DNA of 64,000 nucleotides from Pannonibacter phragmitetus DSM 14782 (GCF_000382365.1 NZ_KB908219.1:62001-126000), one strand, 5' to 3'. Counted from the stretch's first letter, positions 53,615-63,046 are shown. Notes: generated by a model not told the origin, from the letters alone. Numbers and translations: made by a program.

Positions 53615-53629
53615 TGGCACACCCTTTGC
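53615..53629 (+). promoter_or_regulatory. Sigma-54-type promoter of flgE
   Basis: TGGCACA-CCCT-TTGC matches the -24/-12 consensus TGGCACG-N4-TTGC at all but one position, 52 nt upstream of the flgE ATG. Sigma-54 drives hook genes in Caulobacter and several other alphaproteobacteria. Confidence 0.75.
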
Positions 53630-53680
53630 GATGAGTGGGCAGGAAAAACCTTCGGGTTCTAGTGCTCACGAGGATTCAAA

Positions 53681-55066
53681 ATGGGTATTTACGGGGCTAT
53701 CAACGCAGCGATTTCGGGACTCTCGGCTCAGTCCAGAGCGCTGGAGAACATCTCCGGCAACGTTGCCAACTCTCAGACCGTGGGCTTCAAGCGCCTTGAC
53801 ACCACGTTCTCGGAAATGGTTGCCGGTGGCGGTGGCGGCACTCAGGCCAAGCAGCAGAGCGGCACCACCGCGGCCACCTCGCGCGCGACCAACACGATTG
53901 CCGGCCCCATCACGCAGTCGCAGGTTGACACCTATATGGCGATCAACGGGCCCGGCTATTTCGTTGTTACCCAGGCAGCCGATGTTGTGGATGGCAAGAC
54001 CACCTTTGCTGATACCCAGTTCTATACCCGCGCCGGCGACTTCGAGCGCGATCAGTCTGGCTACCTCGTTAACAGCTCGGGCTACTTCCTGAAGGGCTTT
54101 CCGCTGGATCCGCTGACGGGCAACGCCATTGGCGATGCTCCCGGCGTGATTCAGATTGATGACAAGCCGATGCCGTCGAAGGCAACGACGGAGATGACCT
54201 ATCAGGCCAACCTGCCGACCTTCCCCAAGACAAACCGTGCGGTTGCTGCCGGTAATACGCCGGGCAGCCAGTTCCTGCAGACGGGCGGTTCCACGTCCAT
54301 CACCAACACATCCGACATCACCGTTGCCGATGATCAGGCCTTTGTGGACTCGTCCATCTCCGGCGGCTCAAAGACCGTTTATGATGCCAATGGTGCTCCG
54401 GTGAGCGTGTCGCTGCGCTGGGCGCAGACCTCGGCCAATACCTGGAACCTTTATTACAACACTGGTGCGACAACCCCCGCGACCGCCGTTTCCTGGAGCC
54501 GCGTCGGCGAGGTGAGCTTTACCGCGTCGGGTGTCATGAATACCTTGACGCCTGATGCGCCCAATACGGCCTCTGCCACCAGCTTCACGATCGACAGCCT
54601 GACCGTTGGCGGCGTGAATGCCGGCAACGTCGAACTGTCCTTCGACAATGGCTCGCTGACCCAGTTCAATGACGATGCCGGTATCGTCAGCAGCCTTGAT
54701 ATCCAGCAGAACGGCTATCCGGCTGGTCAGGTTGTCAGCCTCTCCATCGACGAGGCTGGACGTGTTACGGCTTCTTATTCGAACAACCAGCAGCGCGCGG
54801 TCTACGAGATCCCGATTGCCACCTTCAAGGCGGAACAGAACCTGCGCCGTGTGGATGGCGCTGCCTTTGCTGCGACTCCAACTTCCGGTGAGCCTGAGTT
54901 TGGTGAAGGCGGGGCGGTTCTCGCCAACAACCTGGAATCTTCGAACTCGGATATTGCGACCGAGTTTTCCAAGCTGATCATCACCCAGCAGGCCTATTCG
55001 GCAAACTCCAAGGTCATCACGTCCTCGGACCAGATGCTGAGTGATGCGCTCAACATGATCCGCTGA
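53681..55066 (+). CDS. flgE: Flagellar hook protein FlgE
   Basis: 461 residues. N-terminus GIYGAINAAISGLSAQSRALENISGNVANSQTVGFK is the rod/hook motif; the C-terminus has ANNLESSNSDIATEFSKLIITQQAYSANSKVITSSDQMLSDAL, the FlgE-type D0 helix. The middle (about 200-370) is a Thr/Ser-rich variable domain. The protein forms the hook outside the cell. First gene of the flgE-flgK-flgL run, under a sigma-54-type promoter. Confidence 0.93.
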   Translation: MGIYGAINAAISGLSAQSRALENISGNVANSQTVGFKRLDTTFSEMVAGGGGGTQAKQQSGTTAATSRATNTIAGPITQSQVDTYMAINGPGYFVVTQAADVVDGKTTFADTQFYTRAGDFERDQSGYLVNSSGYFLKGFPLDPLTGNAIGDAPGVIQIDDKPMPSKATTEMTYQANLPTFPKTNRAVAAGNTPGSQFLQTGGSTSITNTSDITVADDQAFVDSSISGGSKTVYDANGAPVSVSLRWAQTSANTWNLYYNTGATTPATAVSWSRVGEVSFTASGVMNTLTPDAPNTASATSFTIDSLTVGGVNAGNVELSFDNGSLTQFNDDAGIVSSLDIQQNGYPAGQVVSLSIDEAGRVTASYSNNQQRAVYEIPIATFKAEQNLRRVDGAAFAATPTSGEPEFGEGGAVLANNLESSNSDIATEFSKLIITQQAYSANSKVITSSDQMLSDALNMIR

Positions 55067-55139
55067 TCTGGCTGGCTGATCTTTCAGGCGGCGCCCAGGA
55101 AGGCGCGCCGCCGCTTCCAAAGGATTTCGGGGGCACAAA

Positions 55140-56993
55140 ATGGGTCTGACATCGGCACTCAATACGGCATTGTTCGGTCTGTCTTACAATCAGAAGCAGA
55201 TCGATCTGACTGCGGCTAACGTGGCCAATGCCAAGACCGAAGGCTATACGGCCAAGCGGATTGAGGCCAAGGTCTATTTCGACAAGGATGGCAATGTCTC
55301 CGGCATTCTGTCGAGTGACATCAAGCGCCAGGTCAATGAATCCATCCAGATGGCCTACTGGAACAGCCGTGCAGACACGGCCTATTCCACCACCAAGGCC
55401 AGCTACACGGAGCGGATGGACGCCACTCTCGGCACGCTCGCAGATGCTGGGTCTCTGCCCTCGCTGATGTCCAAGCTCAACACGTCCCTTGCGACACTTG
55501 TCAGCTCCCCGGACAGCTATGCAGCCCGTCAGGACGTGCTGAGCACTGCCAATCTTGTGGCCAAGGAACTGAATTCGGCGTACCGCGCCTTTGAAGATCT
55601 GCGCAAGGAAGCCGACCGGACGATTGGAACTCAGGTTGGTGAGGTCAATCAGCTCCTCAAGCAGATTGAGTCCGTTGAGTCCAAGATTTATAAAGCCCAG
55701 ACGGCAGGCGTTTCCGAAGCTGACCTTCTGGACGAGCGCGACCGTTATCTGGAGCAACTGACCGGCTATCTGGATGTTCGTATCACTCGCGGTGACAACA
55801 ATACGGTCAGTATCACCACAAACAACGGCGAAAGCCTTTTCAGTGACGGCAAGGCGTCAACTCTCAGCTTTACGCCTGCGAGCACGCTTCTGCCAGGTCA
55901 GAATGGCAATCAGGTGACGTTGACAACGCCGGGTGGCTTGAGTCATGAACTTGGCAGGACGTCCAGCTCCGGTTCACTGATGGCACTTGTCGATCTGCGG
56001 GATGAGACGCTCGTTGAGGCGCTGGCGCAGCTGGACGAGATTGCCTCGCAGCTTTCGCTGGCCTTTTCCAATGTGGATGTTGCCGGCACTGCAACCACCG
56101 TCGCTGCTGAAACCGGTTTTACACTGGATGTCTCGGGACTTCAGTCCGGTAACACCGTCTCACTCAGCTACAAGGACTCTGGCGGTGTTCAGCGCGAAGT
56201 GACTTTTGTTGCTGTGAAGGATCCTGCCCTGCTGCCTCTTGCCGCCAACACCACGGCGGATCCGGCAGATACGGTTTTCGGAATTGATATCTCCAGCGGC
56301 AATCCGGCAACCTACATCACCCAGATGATCGCAGCGCTTGGCGCCACGGATCTGGATGTTGCCAACAATGGCTCGGACCAGCTGCGTATTCTGGGCGACA
56401 CGGCGACAAACACCTCCGTGACGGCACTTAAGGCAAACGTTACCGCGACCGGCAGCTCGAACCAGGGGCTTGGTCTTGCTGTCTTCACAGACGGGCGGGC
56501 CGGAGAGGCGCTCTACACTGGAGCCCTGGAGGCCGGCGGACAGAAGGCCGGCTATGCCCGGTCGATCATGCTGAATTCTACCCTGCCGAAAGACAGCTCG
56601 AAGCTGGTTATCTATCAGACGGCGCCTGTCTCAAACTCGGACAAGGACAGCAGCCGGCCGCAGTTTCTCGTGAATGCCATGAGCAAGACGAATTTCTCTT
56701 TCTCGGCATCCACTGGGTTGGGAACGGAGGGGGATCCATTCCGTGGATCCGTCATGGATTTCGTGAACCAGGTGGTTGCCTATCAGGGGGAGCAAGCCCA
56801 GACCGACAAGCAGTCAGCCGCCTCTTATACGGCGTTGACGCAGAACCTCGCCATCCGTCATGAGCAGGAATACTCTGTCGATGTGGATGCCGAGCTTGGT
56901 TTTCTCATTCAGCTTCAGAATGCCTACACGTCCAACGCCCGCGTCATGCAGGCGGCCCGTGAGATGTTCGAAACGCTGTTGAACTCGATGTAA
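55140..56993 (+). CDS. flgK: Flagellar hook-associated protein FlgK
   Basis: 617 residues with N-terminal MGLTSALNTALFGLSYNQKQIDLTAANVANAKTEGYTAK and C-terminal FLIQLQNAYTSNARVMQAAREMFETLLNSM, both standard for HAP1. The variable middle is Ser/Thr-rich. It joins hook and filament. It follows flgE after 73 nt that contain a GGCGGCG/CGCGCCGCC-type hairpin and precedes flgL by 10 nt. Confidence 0.92.
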   Translation: MGLTSALNTALFGLSYNQKQIDLTAANVANAKTEGYTAKRIEAKVYFDKDGNVSGILSSDIKRQVNESIQMAYWNSRADTAYSTTKASYTERMDATLGTLADAGSLPSLMSKLNTSLATLVSSPDSYAARQDVLSTANLVAKELNSAYRAFEDLRKEADRTIGTQVGEVNQLLKQIESVESKIYKAQTAGVSEADLLDERDRYLEQLTGYLDVRITRGDNNTVSITTNNGESLFSDGKASTLSFTPASTLLPGQNGNQVTLTTPGGLSHELGRTSSSGSLMALVDLRDETLVEALAQLDEIASQLSLAFSNVDVAGTATTVAAETGFTLDVSGLQSGNTVSLSYKDSGGVQREVTFVAVKDPALLPLAANTTADPADTVFGIDISSGNPATYITQMIAALGATDLDVANNGSDQLRILGDTATNTSVTALKANVTATGSSNQGLGLAVFTDGRAGEALYTGALEAGGQKAGYARSIMLNSTLPKDSSKLVIYQTAPVSNSDKDSSRPQFLVNAMSKTNFSFSASTGLGTEGDPFRGSVMDFVNQVVAYQGEQAQTDKQSAASYTALTQNLAIRHEQEYSVDVDAELGFLIQLQNAYTSNARVMQAAREMFETLLNSM

Positions 56994-57003
56994 GGGGCTG
57001 GCA

Positions 57004-58542
57004 ATGGGTATCAGTTCGATCACCACGTCACGGGGCTACCTGACACAGCAGCTCAACAAGCTCAGCGGTACGCTTTCTGAAAAGACATCCCAGATGGCGA
57101 CCGGCAAGGTTTCGACGACCTATGGCGGGGTTGGCAATCAGAGGCTGTTGAGCATGGAGCTGAAGCAGAAGGTTGAACGGATCGAATCCTATGAGGAAAC
57201 GATCACCATGAGCCGTCTGCATATCAAGACCCTCAACCTCAATCTTCAGCGGCTTGAGGCCCTGAGGATCGAGAGTAAATCGACCATGGATCTGAACAAC
57301 TTTCAGCTCCAGGCCGATGGCCAGACAAGCACCCAGGCGACAGCTGAAATTCTGCTCACAGAAGCCATCAGCCTCCTGAATGCAGAAGTCGGCGGCCACT
57401 ATCTTTTTGGTGGCAGTGATGCAAATACCAATCCTGTTCTGGAGATGTCCCAGATCCTGAATGGTGTTGATGGTAAAGCCGGGCTGAAGCAGGTGATGGA
57501 TGAGTACTGGCAGGCCAACAAGGGTCCGGCAGGCAGTGAAGGGCGGCTCACGGTTTCGCCTCTCAACACGGTTCTGGCAGCTGGCGTTCCCGTCAGTTCG
57601 GACTTTTCGATAGCTGAGGATGGGGCGCATAATTTCGGCTTTGACATCAGCGCCGTGACATCCGGCCTTAGCAACATGAACCTGACGCCTCCGGCGGGTA
57701 CGGATCCTGACAGCTTCGGAATCGAGTTCACCGGTCAGCCGCAGTCAGGCGAGGTAATCACGATTGAACTTGGTCTCCCGCCCGATGGCAGCAAGACCAC
57801 CAAGATCGAGCTGACGGCGACAGTTGGAAGCGCGGGTGAGGGCAAGTTCCTCATTGGTGCAGACCTTGCTGAAACGGCGGCCAACCTGAGGACAGCCATT
57901 CAGAGCGCGATTCAGCAGGAGGCCGGGATCGGCTTGCGGGCAGCTTCGGACGAGTGGGCTGCTAACGAGTTCTTCAACACATTCAACGGACAGATCCCGA
58001 ACCGCGTCGATGGACCTCCATTCGACACGGCTACGGGTGTCGTCTCCGGGGCTGCCACGACCACATCCTGGTATGTGGGCGAAAATCTGCCGACGCTCGA
58101 TCCGCGCCAGGACAAGGTGGCTGCGGTGGACGACAATCTCAGTCTTGGCTATGGCGTACGGGCAAACGAGCAAGGCCTTGCAGATGTGGTAAAGACCCTT
58201 GCGACGTTCGTCTCTGCTGATTTCTCGTCAAACTCTGCAACGGACAAGAAGTACTACGGTGCGCTTGCTGACGGATTGAAAGCAATTCTGCAGCCGCCTG
58301 ACACGGACCGCTCGGGCATCGTCGATATTACCACCGAGATTGCCGTGGCCTACAAGTCGATCGAGAATACGGCCGAAAGGCATCAGATCCGCAAATCGGG
58401 CTATAACACTACGGTGGATCAGATCGAGGGCGTGGACAAGGAGCTTCTGGCGGTGGAGATCTTGCAGCTGAAGACCAATATCGAGGCGTCCTACCGCGCC
58501 TCGTCCATTGTCCTGGGACTGTCGCTGGCCGACTATATCTGA
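57004..58542 (+). CDS. flgL: Flagellar hook-associated protein FlgL
   Basis: 512 residues, second hook-filament junction protein (HAP3). N-terminal SSITTSRGYLTQQLNKLSGTLSEKTSQMATGK and C-terminal LLAVEILQLKTNIEASYRASSIVLGLSLADYI are flagellin-like D0 helices; the middle carries an insertion that makes it longer than the roughly 300-residue enterobacterial FlgL. Last plus-strand gene, closed by a strong terminator. Confidence 0.9.
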   Translation: MGISSITTSRGYLTQQLNKLSGTLSEKTSQMATGKVSTTYGGVGNQRLLSMELKQKVERIESYEETITMSRLHIKTLNLNLQRLEALRIESKSTMDLNNFQLQADGQTSTQATAEILLTEAISLLNAEVGGHYLFGGSDANTNPVLEMSQILNGVDGKAGLKQVMDEYWQANKGPAGSEGRLTVSPLNTVLAAGVPVSSDFSIAEDGAHNFGFDISAVTSGLSNMNLTPPAGTDPDSFGIEFTGQPQSGEVITIELGLPPDGSKTTKIELTATVGSAGEGKFLIGADLAETAANLRTAIQSAIQQEAGIGLRAASDEWAANEFFNTFNGQIPNRVDGPPFDTATGVVSGAATTTSWYVGENLPTLDPRQDKVAAVDDNLSLGYGVRANEQGLADVVKTLATFVSADFSSNSATDKKYYGALADGLKAILQPPDTDRSGIVDITTEIAVAYKSIENTAERHQIRKSGYNTTVDQIEGVDKELLAVEILQLKTNIEASYRASSIVLGLSLADYI

Positions 58543-58560
58543 CGGCACATCGTTGCGATC

Positions 58561-58608
58561 AACAAGCAAGGCCGCTGACCGGGTCAACCGGCTGCGGCCT
58601 TTCTTGTT
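58561..58608 (+). terminator. Terminator after flgL
   Basis: Nested stem: outer AACAAG / CTTGTT, then AAGGCCGC / GCGGCCTT and an inner CCGG pair. It starts 19 nt past the flgL stop and ends in TTTCTTGTT. Confidence 0.8.
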
Positions 58609-58649
58609 ATGGTTGGGTGCGACCTCCTGTCCTCTCGCTGCCTGATACG

Positions 58650-58673
58650 AAAAAGCCGCCTTGGAGGCGGCTT
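58650..58673 (-). terminator. Terminator after flaF
   Basis: On the minus strand AAGCCGCC-TCCAA-GGCGGCTTTTT, a classical intrinsic terminator about 55 nt downstream of flaF. Confidence 0.85.
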
Positions 58674-58727
58674 GAACGGCAACAGTCACGTAAGAGGTTT
58701 AGAGGGCCGGGCGCTTGCTGTGACGTC

Positions 58728-59102
58728 TCACTCTGGCCGTGCGCGCAGACCTTCCGCGATGCTCCTGTTGATGGAGATCAGCGTGTCCAGCTTGTCAGGA
58801 TGCGGCTCCGCGAGAATGCCCATCGTATGCTTGAAAATGAACACACCGAGCGTGGCGATGTTGTTCTTGATCTGGTCGGGCAGGGGGTTCTCCGGATTGG
58901 TCACCGATGTGACCAGAATGGTCCAGAGCTTGCGATTGTAGGTAAGAGCGTCATCGGTCTCAGCAAGCGATGAGTTTTCCCACTCATCCTTGATCAGCTG
59001 AAGGCGCGCAGCCGCCTTCATCAGCAGCGTAGCTTCAAGCTCCCTCGGGGAAACCGCTACCTGGCTCGTCTTCTGGTACGCTTGCGCTGCCTGCTTGTAC
59101 AT
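58728..59102 (-). CDS. flaF: Flagellin synthesis regulator FlaF
   Basis: 124 residues, MYKQAAQAYQKTSQVAVSPRELEATLLMKAAARL at the N-terminus and LYNRKLWTILVTSVTNPENPLPDQIKNNIATLGVFIFKHTM-type C-terminus, typical of FlaF. It promotes flagellin synthesis/secretion opposite to FlbT in alphaproteobacteria. Its first 68 nt overlap the 3' end of flbT out of frame; both proteins show normal family sequence there, so the overlap is real. Confidence 0.9.
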   Translation of the reverse strand: MYKQAAQAYQKTSQVAVSPRELEATLLMKAAARLQLIKDEWENSSLAETDDALTYNRKLWTILVTSVTNPENPLPDQIKNNIATLGVFIFKHTMGILAEPHPDKLDTLISINRSIAEGLRARPE

Positions 59103-59478
59103 GACCGATGAGCGTCCTCTCGTACTCGATGAGCTTCTTTGCGTCTTTCAGAGCCTTATAGAAGGCACCTGCCAAAATCGAGTTACTGATCTTAGTAATA
59201 TAAGGTATCGTGCTTGGTGCTGCTAGTATTATGTCATTCACCAGGCTGAAATAGTTATCCTCGATCTTCTCGATATCCTTGGACAGGTACATCAGCTGCA
59301 CAGCCAGATAGATCCGTTTTGCCGGCGAATCTGCGGTGGCTGGCGTCAGAATATCCTTTTCCCGGAGAATTGGTGCCTGGCCCTCTATGAAGAGGCGTGT
59401 GCGCTGATTGTCATTGGTGATGATGCTATCGCCAACGATAATCCGTTCACCCGGCTTCAGCTCAACCTTGAGAGCCAT
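59035..59478 (-). CDS. flbT: Flagellin mRNA regulator FlbT
   Basis: 147 residues beginning MALKVELKPGERIIVGDSIITNDNQRTRLFIEGQAPILREKDIL, the conserved FlbT start; FlbT binds the flagellin mRNA leader and controls its translation. I chose ATG 59478 (GGAGG upstream) over the in-frame 59514. The C-terminal 22 residues (GHVQAGSASVPEDEPGSGFPEG) are encoded in the overlap with flaF. Confidence 0.92.
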   Translation of the reverse strand: MALKVELKPGERIIVGDSIITNDNQRTRLFIEGQAPILREKDILTPATADSPAKRIYLAVQLMYLSKDIEKIEDNYFSLVNDIILAAPSTIPYITKISNSILAGAFYKALKDAKKLIEYERTLIGHVQAGSASVPEDEPGSGFPEGA

Positions 59479-59562
59479 GCGCAACCTCCACAAAGCAGCA
59501 TCGTTCAGAAACACTCACTAAAGAGTTAACGATTGCTGACAAAACCTTAATTCGGGTCAGTC

Positions 59563-61062
59563 TTAACCAAAAAGGCTGAGAACGCTCTGATCCGCCTGGT
59601 TTGCAAGAGACAGGGCGGTGGAGGACAGCTGCTGCCGGGTCTGGAGGGCCAGCATGTTCGCTCCTTCCTGGTTCATATCGGCGATCGTAAGGGCGCCTGC
59701 ACCGACTTCGAGGGTGTTAACGAGCTGCGTCGTGAACTTCTGGCGCACTTCCACGGTCGACAGCGTCGTTCCGAAAGACGATGCCGTAGAGCGCAAGGTA
59801 GCAAGGGCACCATTGATCGCCTGCAAGGTGCGTTCGATGTCCGTGTCGTCCTTGAAATCGGAGTCGGTTGCCGTGAGTTTCACAGTCCCATCGGTCGTCC
59901 CAAGCGCCGTGACATTGAAGTCCTTGTTTGTGCTCTTGATGTCGAACGAAATATCGCCGACGAGGCTGATGGTGCCAGTAGAGAAACCAGCCTTCAGACC
60001 CTTCACGCTGTTGATGAGCCTTACAAGGTCATCAGTCGTCGTATTCGCAGAAACCTCAAGTGCCGCTGCCTCGTAGCCGTTGCCGTCCACAATTCTCAGA
60101 ACATCGCCAACAGCATAAGTGCCGGAGTCGACCAGCTTGGCAGATGGTGTCATCGGACTTGTGGCCAGTGTCGTTGTGCCTGCTGATACGCCACCGTTCG
60201 TCGCTGTGCCGCCGCCTGCCGCGTTCTTGCTGATTGTCAGGGCCGATCCGAGACCTGAGGTGAGGTTGATCCTGTCCGTTCCTTCGTCAAAGGTTGCCTT
60301 GATCCCTCCGAGGCTGTTCAGGGCATTCACATAGTCCTGCACCGTGTTGATCTGGCCCGCGCCTGTGCCGACGGTAAAGGTCCTTGTGGTGGTGCCGTCC
60401 GAGACAGACACGACGTCACCTGCACTCCAGGCCGCAAGTTCGGTCAGTTGCGATGATGCCTGAAGCCCCGCCAGGTTCAGAGAACCGGTTCCGCTGGCGA
60501 GAGCAAACGAAGATGTCGCGCCTGCCCCGGTGGCCAGGTCCTTCAGCGCAAGGCCATCCTCCAGCTCTGTGTCTGTGAAATCGACGGGCAGTACCTTCAA
60601 GTTCGAAGTGCTGTCCTCATTGAAAAGAACAGAAAGCTCGTTGCCCGGTCCCGCCAGAAGATTCTTGCCCTTGTAGCTCGAATCCTTCGCCATCTGTTCG
60701 ATCTGGCCGAGAACGGCGTTGTAACGCTCGGCGTAGATCTTACGTTCGTACTCGCTCTGGGTCTGAAGCGCCTGGTTCGCGATTGCCTTGGCGGATTCCA
60801 CCAGCTTGGTGATCGACGTAATGCCGTTATCGGCCGCCTTCAGCGTCTGAACCGACTGCCCCATATTGTCGAGCAGGTTGTTCAGGTCCTTTGCGCGGTC
60901 ATTCAGGCCGGCCGCAGTAAAGAAGGAGTTCGGATTGTCGAGGGCAGAGTTAACCTTCAGGCCAGTCGCCAGACGGTTCTGCGTCCTCGACATAAGGTCC
61001 GCAGTGTTCTTGAGCGAGAGCAGGTTATCCCTGACGGGGCTGGAAAGGACAATGTCGCTCAT
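59563..61062 (-). CDS. Flagellin 1 (divergent copy)
   Basis: 499-residue filament subunit. N-terminus MSDIVLSSPVRDNLLSLKNTADLMSRTQNRLATGLKVNSALDNPNSFFTA and C-terminus TSLVNTLEVGAGALTIADMNQEGANMLALQTRQQLSSTALSLANQADQSVLSLFG are the conserved D0/D1 helices; the middle is variable. It is clearly more divergent from the other two than they are from each other. Start 61062; 84 nt separate its stop from flbT. Confidence 0.93.
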   Translation of the reverse strand: MSDIVLSSPVRDNLLSLKNTADLMSRTQNRLATGLKVNSALDNPNSFFTAAGLNDRAKDLNNLLDNMGQSVQTLKAADNGITSITKLVESAKAIANQALQTQSEYERKIYAERYNAVLGQIEQMAKDSSYKGKNLLAGPGNELSVLFNEDSTSNLKVLPVDFTDTELEDGLALKDLATGAGATSSFALASGTGSLNLAGLQASSQLTELAAWSAGDVVSVSDGTTTRTFTVGTGAGQINTVQDYVNALNSLGGIKATFDEGTDRINLTSGLGSALTISKNAAGGGTATNGGVSAGTTTLATSPMTPSAKLVDSGTYAVGDVLRIVDGNGYEAAALEVSANTTTDDLVRLINSVKGLKAGFSTGTISLVGDISFDIKSTNKDFNVTALGTTDGTVKLTATDSDFKDDTDIERTLQAINGALATLRSTASSFGTTLSTVEVRQKFTTQLVNTLEVGAGALTIADMNQEGANMLALQTRQQLSSTALSLANQADQSVLSLFG

Positions 61063-61257
61063 GGCTTGCTCACCGGTCTCTAGATGGGATGCCACTTAAC
61101 ATCCCGCTCACATGATCTGACCTTAATCATTAACGAAAAGTAAAACCAATTTGCACCTGTTAAGATTTTGGTCACGAAGGTTACCAAATGATTTCTTTTA
61201 ACCAATTGAATTGAAATAGGAAAATTGAGGCCGGCGCGCTGCGGGAGAATGGGAAAG

Positions 61258-61292
61258 CAAAAAAGGCCGGGCGATTGGCCCGGCCTTTTTCT
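61258..61292 (-). terminator. Terminator after flagellin 2
   Basis: Hairpin AAAAAGGCCGGGC / GCCCGGCCTTTTT with a 6-nt loop. The same sequence, including about 45 nt of upstream flank, recurs after flagellin 3. Confidence 0.9.
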
Positions 61293-61327
61293 GATTGTCA
61301 GGTTGTGAGTCGTGCGTGAACTGATTC

Positions 61328-62839
61328 TTAGAACAGGGACAGCACGGTCTGGTCCGCCTGGGATGCGAAGGACAGCGAGGTCGACGCAAGCTGCTGGCGG
61401 GTCTGCAGGGCGAGAAGGTTTGCACCTTCCTCGTTGGTGTCGGCGAGGGTCAGCTTGCCGGCGCCTTCCTGCAGGGTATTGATCATGGTCTTGGTGTAGT
61501 CCTGACGGATCTGCACGGTCGACAGGTTGGTGCCGAACTCCGAGGCCTGCGACCGCAGCACGGAGAGGGTGTTGTTGAGGCGGTCGATCGTCTGGTTGAT
61601 CGCCTCATCTGTCGCAAAGCCGGATTCGATGGCGGCCGTAACGTTGACGCCGTCCGCATCCGCGGTGAAGGATGTAGCGGCAAAGTCAACGTTGGTGCTC
61701 TTCAGATTGAGCGATACGTCGCTCTCGATGGTGAGCTTGCCGGTGCCGGTGTTGAACGAGGCATTGACGCCGTTGAAGCGCTTGACGAAATCGGTCAGAT
61801 CCTTGACCGAGGTCTTGTCCGTCACTTCCAGCGAGCCCAGCTCGTAGCCGTTGCCGTCGGTCAGGGTCAGGATGTCTTCAACGTTGAACGAGCCCGAGTT
61901 CTTCAGCAGCTGCGACCCTGACGTGAAGTTCGCGGCGGAAACGCCGATGATATCGCCGGTGTTGCCACCGCTGCCGCCCGTGTTGTGCAGATAGACGTTG
62001 TCGTTCGAGGTGATCGACAGGGAGCCTGTCTTTTCGTCGAACTCGGCGCGTACGCCAGCAACACCGTTGATCTGGTCCACCAGGTTCTGCATCGTCGTAT
62101 TGGCGCCAATGGTGATGTTGGTATAGCCGGTCACGCCGGCGCCGCCGCCGCTAGAGGCCGTGCGCAGCTGCAGCACATCGCCAACTGCCATGTTGGTGGC
62201 GTCAGACAGGAGCGAACCGGAGGAGAGGGCATTGCCGCTGGCGTTCACGAAAGTCGCGGAAGACTTGCCGCCTTCCAGCTGCAACGAAGTTGCGCCACCC
62301 TTGGCCTGTGCCAGATCCTGCAGGTTCAGGCCCGTGGACAGGGTTGTGTCGGTGTAGTCGACAGCCTTGACGGTCAGCTTCGAGGTGTTGTCCTCGTTGA
62401 AGATGGCGGTCAGGTCGTTGCCATCGCCGGCCAGCAGGTTCTTGCCCTTGTAGGAGCTGTCCTTGGCCATGTCTTCGATCTGCTTGAGCAGGTCGTTGTA
62501 CTGCTTGGCGTACTGGGCGCGCTCGTACTGGCTCTGGGTCTGAAGCGCCTGGTTGGCCTTGGCCTTTGCCGTTTCCGTCAGCTTGGTGATGTTGGTGATG
62601 CCCTGGTCGGCAGCCTTCATCGTCTGAACAACCTGGCCCATGTCATCGAGCAGGGTGCCAAGGTCCTTGGCGCGGTTGTTGAGGCCGGAAGCGGTGAAGA
62701 AGGAGTTCGGGTTGTCGAGTGCCGAGTTGACCTTCTTGCCGGTCGCGAGCTTGTTCTGCACGCCCGACATGAAATCAGCAGTCTGCTGCAGGGTGAGCAG
62801 GTTCTGCCGTACGGCGGCGGACAGAGTAATATCAGCCAT
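61328..62839 (-). CDS. Flagellin 2
   Basis: 503 residues, MADITLSAAVRQNLLTLQQTADFMSGVQNKLATGKKVNSALDNPNSFFTAS to LAL QTRQQLASTSLSFASQADQTVLSLF, a rhizobial-type flagellin. The gene is nearly identical in parts to the partial flagellin 3; 247 bp (61884-62130) match exactly. A CtrA-type box lies about 78-92 nt upstream of the ATG. Confidence 0.93.
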   Translation of the reverse strand: MADITLSAAVRQNLLTLQQTADFMSGVQNKLATGKKVNSALDNPNSFFTASGLNNRAKDLGTLLDDMGQVVQTMKAADQGITNITKLTETAKAKANQALQTQSQYERAQYAKQYNDLLKQIEDMAKDSSYKGKNLLAGDGNDLTAIFNEDNTSKLTVKAVDYTDTTLSTGLNLQDLAQAKGGATSLQLEGGKSSATFVNASGNALSSGSLLSDATNMAVGDVLQLRTASSGGGAGVTGYTNITIGANTTMQNLVDQINGVAGVRAEFDEKTGSLSITSNDNVYLHNTGGSGGNTGDIIGVSAANFTSGSQLLKNSGSFNVEDILTLTDGNGYELGSLEVTDKTSVKDLTDFVKRFNGVNASFNTGTGKLTIESDVSLNLKSTNVDFAATSFTADADGVNVTAAIESGFATDEAINQTIDRLNNTLSVLRSQASEFGTNLSTVQIRQDYTKTMINTLQEGAGKLTLADTNEEGANLLALQTRQQLASTSLSFASQADQTVLSLF

Positions 62840-62916
62840 TTATGTGTCCCTTTCCTGGGTCCATCAAGTTCATCCGCTCGTCCTGAGCGGGGTGGCTTCA
62901 TCATGATTTGGTAACC

Positions 62917-62931
62917 TTAACAGATGGTTAA
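62917..62931 (-). promoter_or_regulatory. CtrA-type box upstream of flagellin 2
   Basis: On the minus strand TTAA-CCATCTG-TTAA, an exact TTAA-N7-TTAA match with the extended TTAACCAT half site. Confidence 0.55.
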
Positions 62932-63013
62932 AAATTGCAGGATGCCCGTTAATGTTTACGGGCCGGTCAGAAATGGCAGGCGGCCGCTGCGGCAAGTTTC
63001 CGGTTGCGGCCAC

Positions 63014-63046
63014 GCAAAAGGCCGGGCGATTGGCCCGGCCTTTTTC
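63014..63046 (-). terminator. Terminator after flagellin 3
   Basis: AAAAGGCCGGGC / GCCCGGCCTTTT hairpin, duplicate of the one at 61258. Confidence 0.9.

Noticed and set aside
59479-59562. CtrA box between flagellin 1 and flbT
   Set aside because: The TTAA tetrads present are not 7 nt apart, so no full site exists.
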